Source of the DNA: Methylobacterium isbiliense
GTDB lineage: Bacteria > Pseudomonadota > Alphaproteobacteria > Rhizobiales > Beijerinckiaceae
DNA: 34,270 bases
Reading direction: 5' to 3'
NCBI RefSeq assembly: GCF_022179325.1
Contig: NZ_BPQQ01000064.1
Coordinates: 1 to 34,270 of the forward strand
Part shown: positions 16,733 through 25,548 of the stretch, one piece after another
Numbering within the stretch: the stretch's first letter is position 1
How the letters are laid out: each line of letters opens with the position of its first letter
Translations under genes and position numbers: made by a program
The notes under the pieces: generated by a model
Seen by the model: only the letters and a program-made list of their open reading frames with translations
The model's database searches: none
Told to the model about the DNA's origin: nothing

Positions 16733-18013
16733 ATGGCGAGGATCAGGGCAGCCCTGCTGGCAGGCATCGCCTGCAGCATCGCGGCGGGCGAGGCGCAGGC
16801 CGGTGCGTTCGGTCTGCGCGAGCAGAGCGCACAGGCGCAGGGACTGTCCTTCGCGGGCGCCGCCGCCGGGTCGGGCGGCCTGTCCTCGATGTTCTGGAAC
16901 CCGGCCGCCGTCACCATGAAACCCGGCTGGAACTCCGACTTCAACGCCACCCTGGTGGTGCCCTCGGCGGAGTTCCGCACGCAGCCCGGCACGTTCGCGC
17001 CGCTCACCCTGCTCGGCCCGTCGGGCGATATCGGCCAGGCCGCCGTTCTGCCGGCGACCTACACCAGCTACCAGCTCAGCGAGCGCGTGTTCATCGGCCT
17101 GGCCGGCGCGGCGCCGTTCGGCCTGATCACCAAGCCGAACCAGGTCTGGGCCGGCCAGACCTACAGCCGATCCTCGAAGATCTTCTCGCTGAACTTCAAC
17201 CCGGTGGTCGGCATCAGGGTGACGGACTGGCTGTCGGTGGCGGCCGGCCCGACGCTGGAATACTTCAAGCTGACGCTGCGCCAAGCCATCGCCATCACGC
17301 CCACCGCCCCGAGCGGCTTCCTGAAGGGCGACGATTGGGGCGTCGGCTTCACGGCCGGCGTGCTGATCCAGCCCACCGCCACCACCACGTTCGGCGTCGG
17401 CTACCGCTCCTCGATCCACCACGAGATCGAGGGCTCGGCCTTCGGCATCGGGCAGGTGCGCGCCAACCTGAACACCCCCGAGAAGCTGTCGGTGGGCCTC
17501 ACCCAGGCCCTCTCGCCGGTCTTCCGCGTCAATCTCGGCTTCGAGTGGGACAACTGGTCGAGGATCGGCTCCCCGGCGATCATCGCGCGGGCGCTCGGGC
17601 GCCCGGTCACGGCGCTGCCGCTCAACTACCGGGACGGGTTCTACTACTCGATCGGCGGCGAGTACGACGTCTCCCCGCAATGGACGCTGCGGGCGGGCTT
17701 CGCCTACGAGGTCTCGCCGATCGTCGACGCCAACCGCTCGACCCGCCTGCCCGACGGCGACCGCTACTGGGGCTCGGTCGGCGCGAGCTACCGCTACAGC
17801 GAGAAGATCCAGTTCGACATCGCCTACTCGCACCTGTTCGCGGCCGGACGCAACCGCGTCGCGCTTGTGCCGGGCGAGCCGCTCTACGTCGCGCCGCTCG
17901 CCTACCTCGCCAACACCGATTCGAGCGCGGACATCGTCTCGGTGGGCCTGAAGTACCGCTGGGACACGCCCCCGGCCCCGGTCGCCCCGGCCCCGATCGT
18001 GCGCAAGTACTGA
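16733..18013 (+). CDS. FadL/OmpP1-type outer-membrane transport porin
   Basis: A 426-aa protein from ATG 16733 (GGAAG seven bases upstream; a GTG two codons earlier is also possible). Residues 1-24 are a Sec signal peptide (MARIRAALLAGIACSIAAGE then AQA). The mature start GAFGLREQSAQAQGLSFAGA followed by SSMFWNPAAVT is the hallmark of the FadL family, whose N-terminal hatch plugs the barrel. The rest is typical amphipathic beta-strand sequence (VAAGPTLEYFKLTLRQ, VGLKYRWD), and terminal Tyr favours outer-membrane insertion. FadL-type porins admit long-chain fatty acids or aromatic hydrocarbons. It converges on phaC, and fatty-acid uptake could feed PHA synthesis, though this link is inference. 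Confidence 0.9.
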   Translation: MARIRAALLAGIACSIAAGEAQAGAFGLREQSAQAQGLSFAGAAAGSGGLSSMFWNPAAVTMKPGWNSDFNATLVVPSAEFRTQPGTFAPLTLLGPSGDIGQAAVLPATYTSYQLSERVFIGLAGAAPFGLITKPNQVWAGQTYSRSSKIFSLNFNPVVGIRVTDWLSVAAGPTLEYFKLTLRQAIAITPTAPSGFLKGDDWGVGFTAGVLIQPTATTTFGVGYRSSIHHEIEGSAFGIGQVRANLNTPEKLSVGLTQALSPVFRVNLGFEWDNWSRIGSPAIIARALGRPVTALPLNYRDGFYYSIGGEYDVSPQWTLRAGFAYEVSPIVDANRSTRLPDGDRYWGSVGASYRYSEKIQFDIAYSHLFAAGRNRVALVPGEPLYVAPLAYLANTDSSADIVSVGLKYRWDTPPAPVAPAPIVRKY

Positions 18014-18042
18014 CCAGCCCAAGGACTGACCTGCCCAAGGAC
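18011..18042 (+). repeat. Tandem 16-bp duplication at the FadL-like stop codon
   Basis: TGACCAGCCCAAGGAC (18011-18026) is followed directly by TGACCTGCCCAAGGAC (18027-18042), one mismatch; a third TGA begins at 18043. The first unit starts with the stop codon, so the duplication does not alter the protein. Confidence 0.7.
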
Positions 18043-18052
18043 TGATCCACGC

Positions 18053-18078
18053 GGCGCCGTCGCCCAGGCGACGGCGCC
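18053..18078. terminator. Bidirectional 12-bp stem terminator
   Basis: GGCGCCGTCGCC (18053-18064), two-base loop CA, and GGCGACGGCGCC (18067-18078) form a perfect stem ten bases before the stop of phaC on the opposite strand. Confidence 0.75.
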
Positions 18079-18088
18079 GGACCGGCCG

Positions 18089-19882
18089 TCAGGCCTTCAT
18101 CCGCACATAGGTGCCGGGGGCGGGCGCGAGCGAGGGCAGCGCCCCGCCGCCTGGCTCCCGGGCCGGCACCCGCTCGGGGGCCTGGGCCTCGATCCACGAG
18201 AACCAGTAGGGCCACCACGAGCCGGGATGCTCGGTCGCGGCCTTGATCCAGTCGGCGAGGTCGCCCTGCGCCGGGCCGCCGGTCCAGTACTGGTACTTCG
18301 GCTTGGCGGGCGGGTTGACCACGCCCGCGATGTGGCCCGAGCCGGCGAGCACGTAATCCACCGGCCCGCCGAAGCTGCGGCAGCCCTCGAACACCGAGAG
18401 GGCGGGGGCGATGTGGTCCTCGCGGGTGGCGAGATTGAAGACCGGGATCGTCACCTGCGACAGGTCGAGGCGCACGGTGCCGAGCCTCATCTCGCCGCGC
18501 GAGAGCCGGTTCTCCAGGTAGCAGTTGCGCAGGTAGAACGAATGGTTGGCGGCCGGCATCCGGGTCGCGTCGGAGTTCCAGTACAGGAGGTCGAAGGGCA
18601 GCGGCGCCTTGCCCTTCAGGTAGTTGTTGACGACGTAGGGCCAGATCAGGTCGTTCGGCCGCAGCATGTTGAAGGCGTTCGCCATCTTGGAGCCGTCGAG
18701 GTAGCCCTTGGCCTGCATGCTGGCCTCGACCGCCTGGATCTGCTGCTCGTCGACGAAGACCTTCAGGTCGCCGGCATGGGTGAAGTCGACCTGGGTGGTG
18801 AGGAAGGTGGCGCTCTCGATCCGGTCGTCCCCGGTCGCCGCCATGTAGGCGAGGCTCACGCCGAGCAGCGTGCCGCCGACGCAGTAGCCCGCCGCCGTGA
18901 CCTTGCGCTCGCCCGTCGCCGCCTCGATCGTGTCGAGGGCCGCGAAGATGCCCTCGCGCATGTAGCTCTCGAAATCCTTCCCGGCGTGCCGCTCGTCCGG
19001 ATTGACCCAGGAGATCACGAACACCGTGAGCCCCTGCTGCACCGCCCAGTTGATGAAGCTCTTGTCCTTGTTGAGGTCGAGGATGTAGAACTTGTTGATC
19101 CAGGGCGGCACGATCAGGAGCGGGCGCTTGAGCACCGTCTCGGTCTGGGGGGCGTACTGGATCAGCTCGATGAGGTCGTTGCGGAAGATGACCTCGCCGG
19201 GCGTGCTGGCCATGTTGACGCCGATCTCGAAGCGGCCCGGATCGGTCTGGCGCAGGCGCAGCTCGCCGCGTCCCGCCTCGACGTCCTCGGCCAGCATCGC
19301 CATGCCGCGCACGAGGTTGGCGCCGTTCTCGCGCAGGGTGTCCCGGATCAGCTCCGGGTTGGTCAGCACGAAGTTCGAGGGCGAGAGGGCGCTGGCGAGC
19401 TGGCGCACGTAGAAGCGCGCCTTGGCGCGGGTGTGATCGTCGATGCCCTCGGCCTCGTCGACGAGGATCTCGGCCCAGCGCGTGGTGATCAGGTAGCCCT
19501 GCTTGAGGAAGTCGAACATCGGGTTCGACGACCATTCGGGCGCGGCGAAGCGCTTGTCGCGCGGGTCGGGCAGCACTACGGGGGTCACGGTTTCGCCCTG
19601 CATGCGCTGGAGCGTGGAGCCCCACAGGGCGAGGAACTGGCCGCCGATCAGCGTCTGCGCCTCGGTCGCCTTCTGGGGATCGGCGAACCAGCGCTCCGCC
19701 ACGGTGCCGAGGGTGCGCACCACCTCCACCACCCCGTCCGCCATGCCGGCATCGGGTTTGCCCGCCTCGAAGGGCTTGGCGTAGGCGGCGGCGGCCCGCC
19801 CGAACTCCTCGACGAAGCGCCCGGCATTGCGGGACATCGACTCCACATCCACGATCGGCGTCGCGATCTTCTCGACCGTCAC
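18089..19882 (-). CDS. phaC: Class I poly(3-hydroxyalkanoate) synthase
   Basis: A 597-aa protein with a GTG start at 19882, supported by GGGAGGGG seven bases upstream. It polymerises (R)-3-hydroxyacyl-CoA into the storage polyester PHB/PHA at the granule surface. The lipase-like box GYCVGG carries the catalytic Cys334; the partners are Asp489 (REDHIAP) and His517 (GSGHIAG). Other class I hallmarks are [42 protein letters not shown] and [14 protein letters not shown]. Length is that of single-subunit class I enzymes. No phaA, phaB or phasin gene is adjacent. It shares its terminator with the FadL-like gene. Confidence 0.97.
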   Translation of the reverse strand: MTVEKIATPIVDVESMSRNAGRFVEEFGRAAAAYAKPFEAGKPDAGMADGVVEVVRTLGTVAERWFADPQKATEAQTLIGGQFLALWGSTLQRMQGETVTPVVLPDPRDKRFAAPEWSSNPMFDFLKQGYLITTRWAEILVDEAEGIDDHTRAKARFYVRQLASALSPSNFVLTNPELIRDTLRENGANLVRGMAMLAEDVEAGRGELRLRQTDPGRFEIGVNMASTPGEVIFRNDLIELIQYAPQTETVLKRPLLIVPPWINKFYILDLNKDKSFINWAVQQGLTVFVISWVNPDERHAGKDFESYMREGIFAALDTIEAATGERKVTAAGYCVGGTLLGVSLAYMAATGDDRIESATFLTTQVDFTHAGDLKVFVDEQQIQAVEASMQAKGYLDGSKMANAFNMLRPNDLIWPYVVNNYLKGKAPLPFDLLYWNSDATRMPAANHSFYLRNCYLENRLSRGEMRLGTVRLDLSQVTIPVFNLATREDHIAPALSVFEGCRSFGGPVDYVLAGSGHIAGVVNPPAKPKYQYWTGGPAQGDLADWIKAATEHPGSWWPYWFSWIEAQAPERVPAREPGGGALPSLAPAPGTYVRMKA

Positions 19883-19992
19883 GCGTCACCCCTCCCTGTC
19901 GCAAGGTCCGCCCCCGGACGGGCCGCCTTTCGGACAAATTAACGCCTCACAAGCCGGTTTCGCCAGATGCCCCGAAGGTTTTCTCCCTCGTC

Positions 19993-20409
19993 ATGCGCAG
20001 CCCCACGCTTCCGGCCCCGGCCGGCCCCGACCCGGCCCGTCGCGGCCTGCTCCGCCTCGGCTCGGCTCAACTCGGCTTTGCTCGCCCCGCCTTGACCGGT
20101 CTCTGCGCGGCCTGTCTCGGCGTGGTGTTGGGGGGCTGCGTCCTCGACGGGGGCAACCCGGTGCGCGAGGCCGCGAAGGCGGCCGGGATCGCGCCGCCGC
20201 CCGCGACGGCACCGGATTTCGTCGCCCGCTCGCGGCGCGAGGGGGGCGACTTCCTGCCGGTCGGCGTCTCGGCGCCGCCGCGGGCGATCCGGGCCAAGTC
20301 GGCCGCCGGCGTGAAGGACCTGGAGGCCGACCTCGACGCGAGCCGCCAGCGCAACGAGGCCCGCGGCCGGGATGCCGCCAAGGCGGGCGGGACGACGCAG
20401 GCCCGCTGA
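19993..20409 (+). CDS. Putative lipoprotein, hypothetical
   Basis: A 138-aa frame from ATG 19993. After a long basic head there is a hydrophobic stretch ending in VVLGGC (about residues 42-49), a lipobox. If this is the signal peptide, the start may be farther in than drawn, since 40 residues before the hydrophobic core is long. The mature part is Ala/Arg-rich with FVARSRREGGDFLPVGVSAP, then a polar helical end. It is divergent from phaC and 139 bp upstream of the aminotransferase. Function unknown. Confidence 0.6.
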   Translation: MRSPTLPAPAGPDPARRGLLRLGSAQLGFARPALTGLCAACLGVVLGGCVLDGGNPVREAAKAAGIAPPPATAPDFVARSRREGGDFLPVGVSAPPRAIRAKSAAGVKDLEADLDASRQRNEARGRDAAKAGGTTQAR

Positions 20410-20548
20410 GAGTCCCGCAAATCGCCTTTCCGGGCATTCCGCTTCGGCCCGAACGGGGCTAAGCAGGACGGCTCGGGCGGCCGCGGCCGCCCGCGATCGT
20501 GTGACGCGACGGGCGCCCCGGGAGGCGGCGCCGATCAGGATCCGGCCG

Positions 20549-21769
20549 ATGACCGACTTTCACCGCATCAAGCGACTGCCCCCTTACGTCTTCGAGCAGG
20601 TCAACCGGATCAAGGCCGCCGCCCGCGCCAACGGCGCCGACATTATCGATCTGGGCATGGGCAATCCGGACCTCGACGCGCCCCGCCACGTGATCGAGAA
20701 GCTGGTCGAGACCGCCGGCAAGCCGCGCACCGACCGCTACTCGGCCTCGAAGGGCATCGCGGGTCTGCGCCGCGCCCAGGCCGGCTACTACCAGCGCCGC
20801 TTCGGCGTCACCCTCAACCCCGAGACGCAGGTCGTGGCGACGCTGGGCTCGAAGGAGGGCTTCGCCAACATGGCCCAGGCCATCACCGCGCCGGGCGACG
20901 TGGTGCTGGTGCCCAACCCGAGCTACCCGATCCACGCCTTCGGCTTCCTGATGGCGGGGGGCGTGATCCGCTCGGTCCCCGCCGAGCCGACCCCTGCCTT
21001 CTTCCCGGCGGCCGAGCGGGCGATGCAGCACTCGATCCCCAAGCCCGTGGCGATGGTGGTCTGCTACCCCTCGAATCCGACCGCCTACGTCGCCTCCCTC
21101 GACTTCTACCGGGACCTCGTCGCCTTTGCGAAGAAGCACGACCTGATCCTGCTCTCGGACCTCGCCTACGCGGAGGTCTATTTCGACGACGCCAATCCGC
21201 CGCCCTCCGTGCTGCAGGTGCCCGGCGCCCTCGACGTCACGGTCGAGTTCACCTCGCTGTCCAAGACCTTCTCGATGGCGGGCTGGCGCATGGGCTTCGC
21301 GGTGGGCAACGAGCGGCTGCTCGCGGCGCTCACCCGCGTGAAGTCCTACCTCGATTACGGGGCCTTCACGCCCATCCAGGTCGCCGCCACCGCGGCGCTC
21401 AACGGCCCGGACGCCTGCATCCACGAGATGCGCGCCACCTACCGGCGGCGGCGCGACGCGCTGGTCGATTCCTTCCAGAAATGCGGCTGGACGATTCCAG
21501 CGCCCTCCGCCTCGATGTTCGCCTGGGTGCCGATCCCGGAAAAATTCCGCGGCCTCGGCAGCCTCGAATTCTCGAAGCTGCTGGTCGAGAAGGCGGACGT
21601 GGCGGTGGCGCCGGGGATCGGCTTCGGCGAGCACGGCGACGATTTCGTGCGCATCGCCCTCGTCGAGAACGAGCAGCGCATCCGGCAGGCCGCCCGCAAC
21701 ATCCGCCGCTTCTTCGACGGGGCGGAGCGCACCCTGCACAACGTGGTGCCGCTGCAGAAGGCCGTGTAG
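20549..21769 (+). CDS. alaC: PLP-dependent class I/II aminotransferase, AlaC-like (alanine transaminase)
   Basis: A 406-aa enzyme from ATG 20549 (MTDFHRIKRLPPYVFEQ); the longer upstream frame has no matching homologous sequence. It follows the AlaC pattern throughout: GADIIDLGMGNPD, SASKGIAGLRRA, TLGSKEGFANM, LVPNPSYPIHAFG, PSNPTA, LSDLAYAEVYFD, and the Schiff-base Lys239 in FTSLSKTFSMAGWRMGF, then VKSYLDYGAFTPIQ. AlaC interconverts pyruvate plus glutamate with alanine plus 2-oxoglutarate in the cytoplasm. Related family members include LL-diaminopimelate aminotransferase, so substrate assignment is probable, not certain. Confidence 0.9.
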   Translation: MTDFHRIKRLPPYVFEQVNRIKAAARANGADIIDLGMGNPDLDAPRHVIEKLVETAGKPRTDRYSASKGIAGLRRAQAGYYQRRFGVTLNPETQVVATLGSKEGFANMAQAITAPGDVVLVPNPSYPIHAFGFLMAGGVIRSVPAEPTPAFFPAAERAMQHSIPKPVAMVVCYPSNPTAYVASLDFYRDLVAFAKKHDLILLSDLAYAEVYFDDANPPPSVLQVPGALDVTVEFTSLSKTFSMAGWRMGFAVGNERLLAALTRVKSYLDYGAFTPIQVAATAALNGPDACIHEMRATYRRRRDALVDSFQKCGWTIPAPSASMFAWVPIPEKFRGLGSLEFSKLLVEKADVAVAPGIGFGEHGDDFVRIALVENEQRIRQAARNIRRFFDGAERTLHNVVPLQKAV

Positions 21770-21946
21770 GCGCCGCGAGGCCCACGCAACCGGCCGCACC
21801 ATCCCCCGTGCAGGTTGTGGCCGGGGGGTGACAGGGCAGGGGAAAGGCCCCGCCCTGCGGCCCGCCGCGCCCGCCGCGGCTTGATCCGGGACGGGGGCGG
21901 CGTCAGGGTTGCGGCCACGCTGTCGCTGCTCCAGCCCGGGTTCCCC

Positions 21947-22162
21947 ATGCGTCGTTCGCTGCAGATCGTCGGTCTCGCGCTCGCGGTCCTCGCCCCGGCC
22001 GCCTGCGCGCCGAACCCGATCGTCGCCCGCGATCCCGTGCCGGCGCCGGGTCCGCAGGAGGCCTATCGCTGCCGCTCCAGGCCGACCGTGCTGAACGCCT
22101 ACTGGACCGATTGCGAGCCGGCGCGGCGCGAGCCCGAGGTGGTCATCCGCAGCCGGGGCTGA
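21947..22162 (+). CDS. Small lipoprotein, hypothetical
   Basis: A 71-aa protein from ATG 21947. Signal peptide MRRSLQIVGLALAVLAPAAC ends in a lipobox-like APAAC, so Cys20 is probably lipidated. The short mature part has two further Cys (YRCRSRP, TDCEPARR) that may form a disulfide. No ribosome site is obvious. Family not recognised. Confidence 0.6.
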   Translation: MRRSLQIVGLALAVLAPAACAPNPIVARDPVPAPGPQEAYRCRSRPTVLNAYWTDCEPARREPEVVIRSRG

Positions 22163-22262
22163 TCCAGAGGGCGGAGCCAGAGAGCGGAGCAAGGCCCCTC
22201 GGCAACGGTTCCGCTTCCCGCGCGTTGAGCCGGCATTGCGTCCCCGCGAAGGGTCCTTGCCC

Positions 22263-22622
22263 GTGCTCCGCCGCTCCGCTCTCCCGCTCGCCGCGCTCCT
22301 GCTCGCCGGCCCCGCCGCCGCGCAGGGTCTTCCCCCGGGTTCCGGCGCGCCGCTCGCCGTGCGGGTGCGGCCCGAGGCTCCGCCCCTGGACATCTACGCG
22401 CGGGCCGCGGCCCGCGGCCCGGTCGTGCTGCAGGTCGACCCGTACGCCCCGCGCAGCGGCGCGCCCTTGGTGGCGATCCGGGCGGTGCCGGTCGCCTCGG
22501 TGCTGAACGGCGGCGCCTTCGGGCCGACCGGCTTCGGCTATTACGGGGATTCCGTGAGCGAAGGTCCCCTCAACCGCCGTCTGCGCCCCGCCGTCTACTA
22601 CCTCGGCAGCCGCGCCGACTGA
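22263..22622 (+). CDS. Small secreted hypothetical protein
   Basis: About 119 aa from GTG 22263; TTG codons at 22257 and 22236 are alternative starts and none has a good ribosome site. The N terminus is a signal peptide (VLRRSALPLAALLLAGPAAA then QG). The mature domain is small and beta-rich in appearance (LAVRVRPEAPPLDIYA, GPVVLQVDPYAP, RLRPAVYYLGS). Probably periplasmic; family not recognised. Last chromosomal-type gene before the tRNA. Confidence 0.6.
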   Translation: MLRRSALPLAALLLAGPAAAQGLPPGSGAPLAVRVRPEAPPLDIYARAAARGPVVLQVDPYAPRSGAPLVAIRAVPVASVLNGGAFGPTGFGYYGDSVSEGPLNRRLRPAVYYLGSRAD

Positions 22623-22792
22623 GGCGCGGCCGTCCCGCTCCCGCGGCGGCGTTTTCCGGTGGACACCGCAGCCGCCGCTCTGTATGAGCACGCCGTCGAC
22701 CACGCCCTCCCGCCCTCGCGCGGGGGCACGCGCGGGACGCCCTCGAGCCCGGCCAGATCGACCGATCCGGCCGCGGATGGGCGCCCCACCTC

Positions 22793-22882
22793 GGAGAGGT
22801 GGCAGAGTGGTTGAATGCACCGCACTCGAAATGCGGCATGGGCGCAAGTCCATCGGGGGTTCGAATCCCTCCCTCTCCGCCA
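22793..22882 (+). tRNA. tRNA-Ser, anticodon CGA
   Basis: A 90-nt type II tRNA. The acceptor stem pairs GGAGAGG (22793-22799) with CCTCTCC (22872-22878); discriminator G and an encoded CCA follow (22880-22882). The anticodon loop is CTCGAAA, closed by CCGCA/TGCGG, giving CGA for UCG serine codons. A long variable arm and GGTTCGAATCC T loop are present. Accessory DNA begins right after it, as expected if the tRNA served as an integration site. Confidence 0.97.
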
Positions 22883-23048
22883 ATCTCACGCAGTAATGTA
22901 CTGACACAAATGAGAAATTTCAATTAGGCACCGAGCCGGCCCTAATCTCGGCCCCAACACAGGAACCGCTTCGCTTTATCGCTAGCCCCACATGATCATG
23001 GGTGTAGCGAGAGCGGCAGCAGCAAGTCCGGACCTGGAGTTGCCCCCA

Positions 23049-23915
23049 TCAGACCGGACACGGGGCTGGTCGCAGCTGAGCACGGATGAACTCGCGGGGC
23101 GAGCGCATGCCGAGCCCCCGGCGGGGATGGTTTTCGTTGTAGTCGGTGATCCAGGCGCCGATCCGAGCCAGAAGGGTGTCGGCGTCGGGGCGGGGCTGCA
23201 CGCGGGCATAGTCGCGCTTGAGCGTCTTCCCGAACGCCTCGCTCACCCCGTTGCTCTCGGGCGAGCGCACCGGCGTGAAGCAGGGCACGAGGCCGAGGGC
23301 TGCCGCGAAGGACAGCGTCTCGGCGGCCGTGTAGGCAGAGCCGTTGTCGGCCAGCCCCTGCACGGGATGGGTTGTGCGCAGGTCACCGACGCGCGCCTCG
23401 ACGCAGGCCAGCATGAGATCGCGCACTATCTGGCCGCTGACCCCGCCCGTCGAAGCCACCCAGGCGATCACCGCGCGGTCATGGGTGTCGATGGCGAAGG
23501 CCACCCGCACCACCTCGCCGTTCCAGCAGCCGATCTCCAGCGCGTCCGAGGACCAGCGCTGGTTCGAGGCCGGGGCAATCACGCGACCCTCGTGGGCGCG
23601 CACGGGCCGCTCGCCCGTATGGCGCTGGAGGAGCAGGCTGTCTCGCTTCAGCAGGCGGAACACTCGCTTGTGGTTCAGCGCGGGTTCGCCGGTGGCGCGC
23701 CGCGTCCGGTTCAGGATCGCCGTCACCCGTCGGGAGCCGTAGGTGGGCCGCACGTCCGTGATGGCGCGGACGGCGGCGAGGATGGTGTCGTCGTCGGCGC
23801 GGCGCTAGGGGCCACGCGACCGAGACGCGCCCCGTATCTGCTCGACGAGGGTGGAGCGGGCCACACCGAGCACGTCAGCCACGACCTTCACCGGGAAGAG
23901 CCCGCGGGCGGCGGC
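23049..23915 (-). pseudogene. IS3-family orfB integrase with premature amber codon
   Basis: The DDE integrase (rve) frame starts near LFPVKVVADVLGVARSTLVE and ends at 23049. A TAG at 23805-23807 interrupts it where relatives read RGPY. Downstream, the core is intact: RPTYGSRRVTAILNR, WSSDALEI, HDRAVIAWVA, GLADNGSAYTA, FTPVRSPESNGVSEAFGKTL, and DYNENHPRRGLGMRSPREFI. Expression would need frameshifting from orfA, which is itself broken. Confidence 0.85.
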
Positions 23916-24277
23916 GGCAGCGGCCCCGCGGCTTTGTTTACCCGCGCGACGGTCAGCGCCTCCTTGAGCACCTCGACCTCCAGCGTCTTGCGGCCGAGCA
24001 GACGCTCCAGGTCGCGCACGCGGGCTTCCAACTCGCGCACCCGGCTGGCGGCGACGACCTCCTCGTCGGCCTGCACCGCCACCTATCCGCCCTCGGCCAT
24101 GCGACGCCTCCACCCGAATAGCAGGCTCGGCGAGAGGCCGTGCATCCGCGCCACCGCCGAGACGGTCATGCCGGGCTGCATCGTCTCCTCGACGAAGCGC
24201 ACCTTCTCGTGGGCGGTGTAGCGCCTGCGGCGCTCGCGCCCGGTGATGATCTCGATCCGCTGCGTGTCGTTCGACAT
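23888..24277 (-). pseudogene. IS3-family orfA with premature amber codon
   Basis: OrfA begins at ATG 24277 (MSNDTQRIEIITGRERRRRY) with a helix-turn-helix region (MTVSAVARMHGLSPSLLFGW) and continues as a leucine-zipper-like coil (VRELEARVRDLERLLGRKTL). A TAG at 24083-24085 splits it after RRRMAEGG; translation could only restart at the next codon, GTG. The frame ends in a Pro-rich tail typical of this group, overlapping orfB. Confidence 0.85.
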
Positions 24278-24469
24278 AGGCGCACGCCTAGGCTTTTGCC
24301 TAGGCCCTCACGGTTGCGCCCCGTGTCCGGCCGAATTGGGGGCCACACCAGGACCAGCCCGCCCGCAATGGCGCTGACAGAAGCGGCCGACGCCCGCCGC
24401 TGACCAGGTCCGCTGTTCACTGATGCCGTAGGCCGCCTGCCGTTGACAGGCGACCTCACGCCGGGTGGC

Positions 24470-24850
24470 GGATCCTACCACCTTTATGAGCACGTCCTAC
24501 GATGTGGAGCAGTTGGGCGCTATGTCGGCAGCGAGCCGGTCGCGGCCGTGATCATCGAGCCGGTGGCGGGCTCAACCAGCTTCCCGTTGACGCGGAAGGG
24601 CTACCCCGAGCGCTTGTGCGGGACCGCGGGCCGCCCCGGCATCCTGCGGATGCTCGACGAGGCCATCACCGATATCGGGCGACTCAACGCTCCCTTCGCC
24701 GCTGCCTACTTCGACCTAACCTCTGACCTCGTGACCACCGTGAAGGGCCTTACCAACGGCACAATCCCATTGGGCGCGGACTTTACCATCGGGCGGTGCA
24801 CAATGGCCCTATTCGTGGCACGGAGCAGACGATCGACCTTCGTCCGAGCA
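24470..24850 (+). pseudogene. Class III aminotransferase remnant (beta-alanine/omega-amino acid:pyruvate transaminase-like)
   Basis: Only an internal part remains. AAVIIEPVAGST, KGYPERLCG, MLDEAITDIGRLNAPFAAAY and TTVKGLTNGTIPLGA match the middle of class III PLP transaminases, including the cofactor Asp (DEAIT) and the Schiff-base Lys (KGLTNG). After LGADFTIG the frame shifts: the next recognisable residues (VHN...GTEQTIDL) are read in another frame. Similarity then stops where the AT-rich DNA begins. N- and C-terminal thirds are missing. Confidence 0.75.
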
Positions 24851-25171
24851 AAGTACACGCAATTCTCTTTCAAGCCCTTATTGAATTAATATGATAAATA
24901 AGTGACTGCATAGGCTTATAATTCAGATGCAAAACCTAATTAAAAACACGGCAAAAAAACCAATCACGCTATCATCCAAACCGACTCATCGTCTATTCAC
25001 TCCGCACGGCTGACAAAGAGGAACGACCTATACACAGAAAGAAACTATTGTTAAGAGTCTGCTCGCGGATTATCCAATTCCTCCACTCCACTTGACATCA
25101 CATTACGACTGCGAGATGCTCATCTCGCTCGCCGGGACGTTATGATTTCTCCATCATAGGAAGGTATAACC
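24851..25171 (+). other. AT-rich intergenic region with putative promoter
   Basis: No gene is visible. Base composition falls sharply at the left edge. A consensus -35 TTGACA occurs at 25092-25097, with a weak -10 (GATGCT) 17 bases on; a better -10-like TATGAT is at 25141-25146 but has no -35. The segment is the likely control region of the gene at 25172. Confidence 0.45.
25111..25128. promoter_or_regulatory. Inverted repeat, possible operator
   Basis: GCGAGATG (25111-25118) and CATCTCGC (25121-25128) are exact reverse complements with a 2-base centre. They overlap the possible -10 region that follows TTGACA at 25092, a position suited to repression. Confidence 0.4.
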
Positions 25172-25474
25172 ATGAGCTATCTCGGAATAGATCCAGGCGC
25201 CGTCAAATTAGCTGGAGCAGGAGCAAGATTAGAGTGGGGCATGGTAATCGGTATTGCCGTGGATAAGATTACGAGCGGTAGAGTACAAGTATCTTCCGAT
25301 CAACAACTTCTGGACGAAATCCGTGCTGGGCTAGGAGATTCGACGACGAGATCAAAAATTTCTGATCCATCGAATTTAAACAGTGAAGCTAAAGATGCGC
25401 TTGATAAAATGCTTAAAGGCGTTGGGACCCGTTTGACAACAAAAGATCTTGAGAAATTATTTAAGGGGGTTTGA
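25172..25474 (+). CDS. 100-aa hypothetical protein of AT-rich island block 1
   Basis: ATG 25172 is preceded by AGGAAGG eight bases upstream, a strong start signal. The N-terminal half is fairly hydrophobic and Gly/Ala-rich (VKLAGAGARLEWGMVIGIAV), followed by a polar, helical Asp/Lys-rich second half (SEAKDALDKMLKG, TTKDLEKLFKGV). No export signal is clear and the family is not recognised. It lies 74 bp ahead of two overlapping genes on the same strand with the same base composition, so the three probably form one transcription unit. Confidence 0.65.
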   Translation: MSYLGIDPGAVKLAGAGARLEWGMVIGIAVDKITSGRVQVSSDQQLLDEIRAGLGDSTTRSKISDPSNLNSEAKDALDKMLKGVGTRLTTKDLEKLFKGV

Positions 25475-25548
25475 CAGCCTCTTTCAAAAGCCCGTAGCTC
25501 TGTCGGATCATAATCTCACCTTTTCGGCGTTCATGAAGGACCGTTCCC

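Larger units (their letters stand above)
23035..24350 (-). mobile_element. Complete but inactivated IS3-family element (IS2-like group)
   Basis: The ends are TGGAGTTGCCCCCATC at 23035 and, read from the other strand at 24350, TGGTGTGGCCCCCAATTC; both continue into CCGGACACGGGGC, giving ~33-bp imperfect inverted repeats. The 5-bp sequence GGACC occurs on both sides (23030-23034 and 24351-24355) as a target duplication. The 1,316-bp length and two overlapping reading frames fit IS3 elements. Both frames carry a nonsense codon, so it cannot move by itself. Confidence 0.9.

Noticed and set aside
22883-23029. Attachment-site repeat of the tRNA 3' end
   Set aside because: I found no second copy of the GGTTCGAATCC...CCA segment in the window, so an att site cannot be claimed.
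23888-23930. The IS3 orfA/orfB frame change read as a disabling frameshift
   Set aside because: Overlapping orfA and orfB in different frames are normal for this family; only the two amber codons count as damage.
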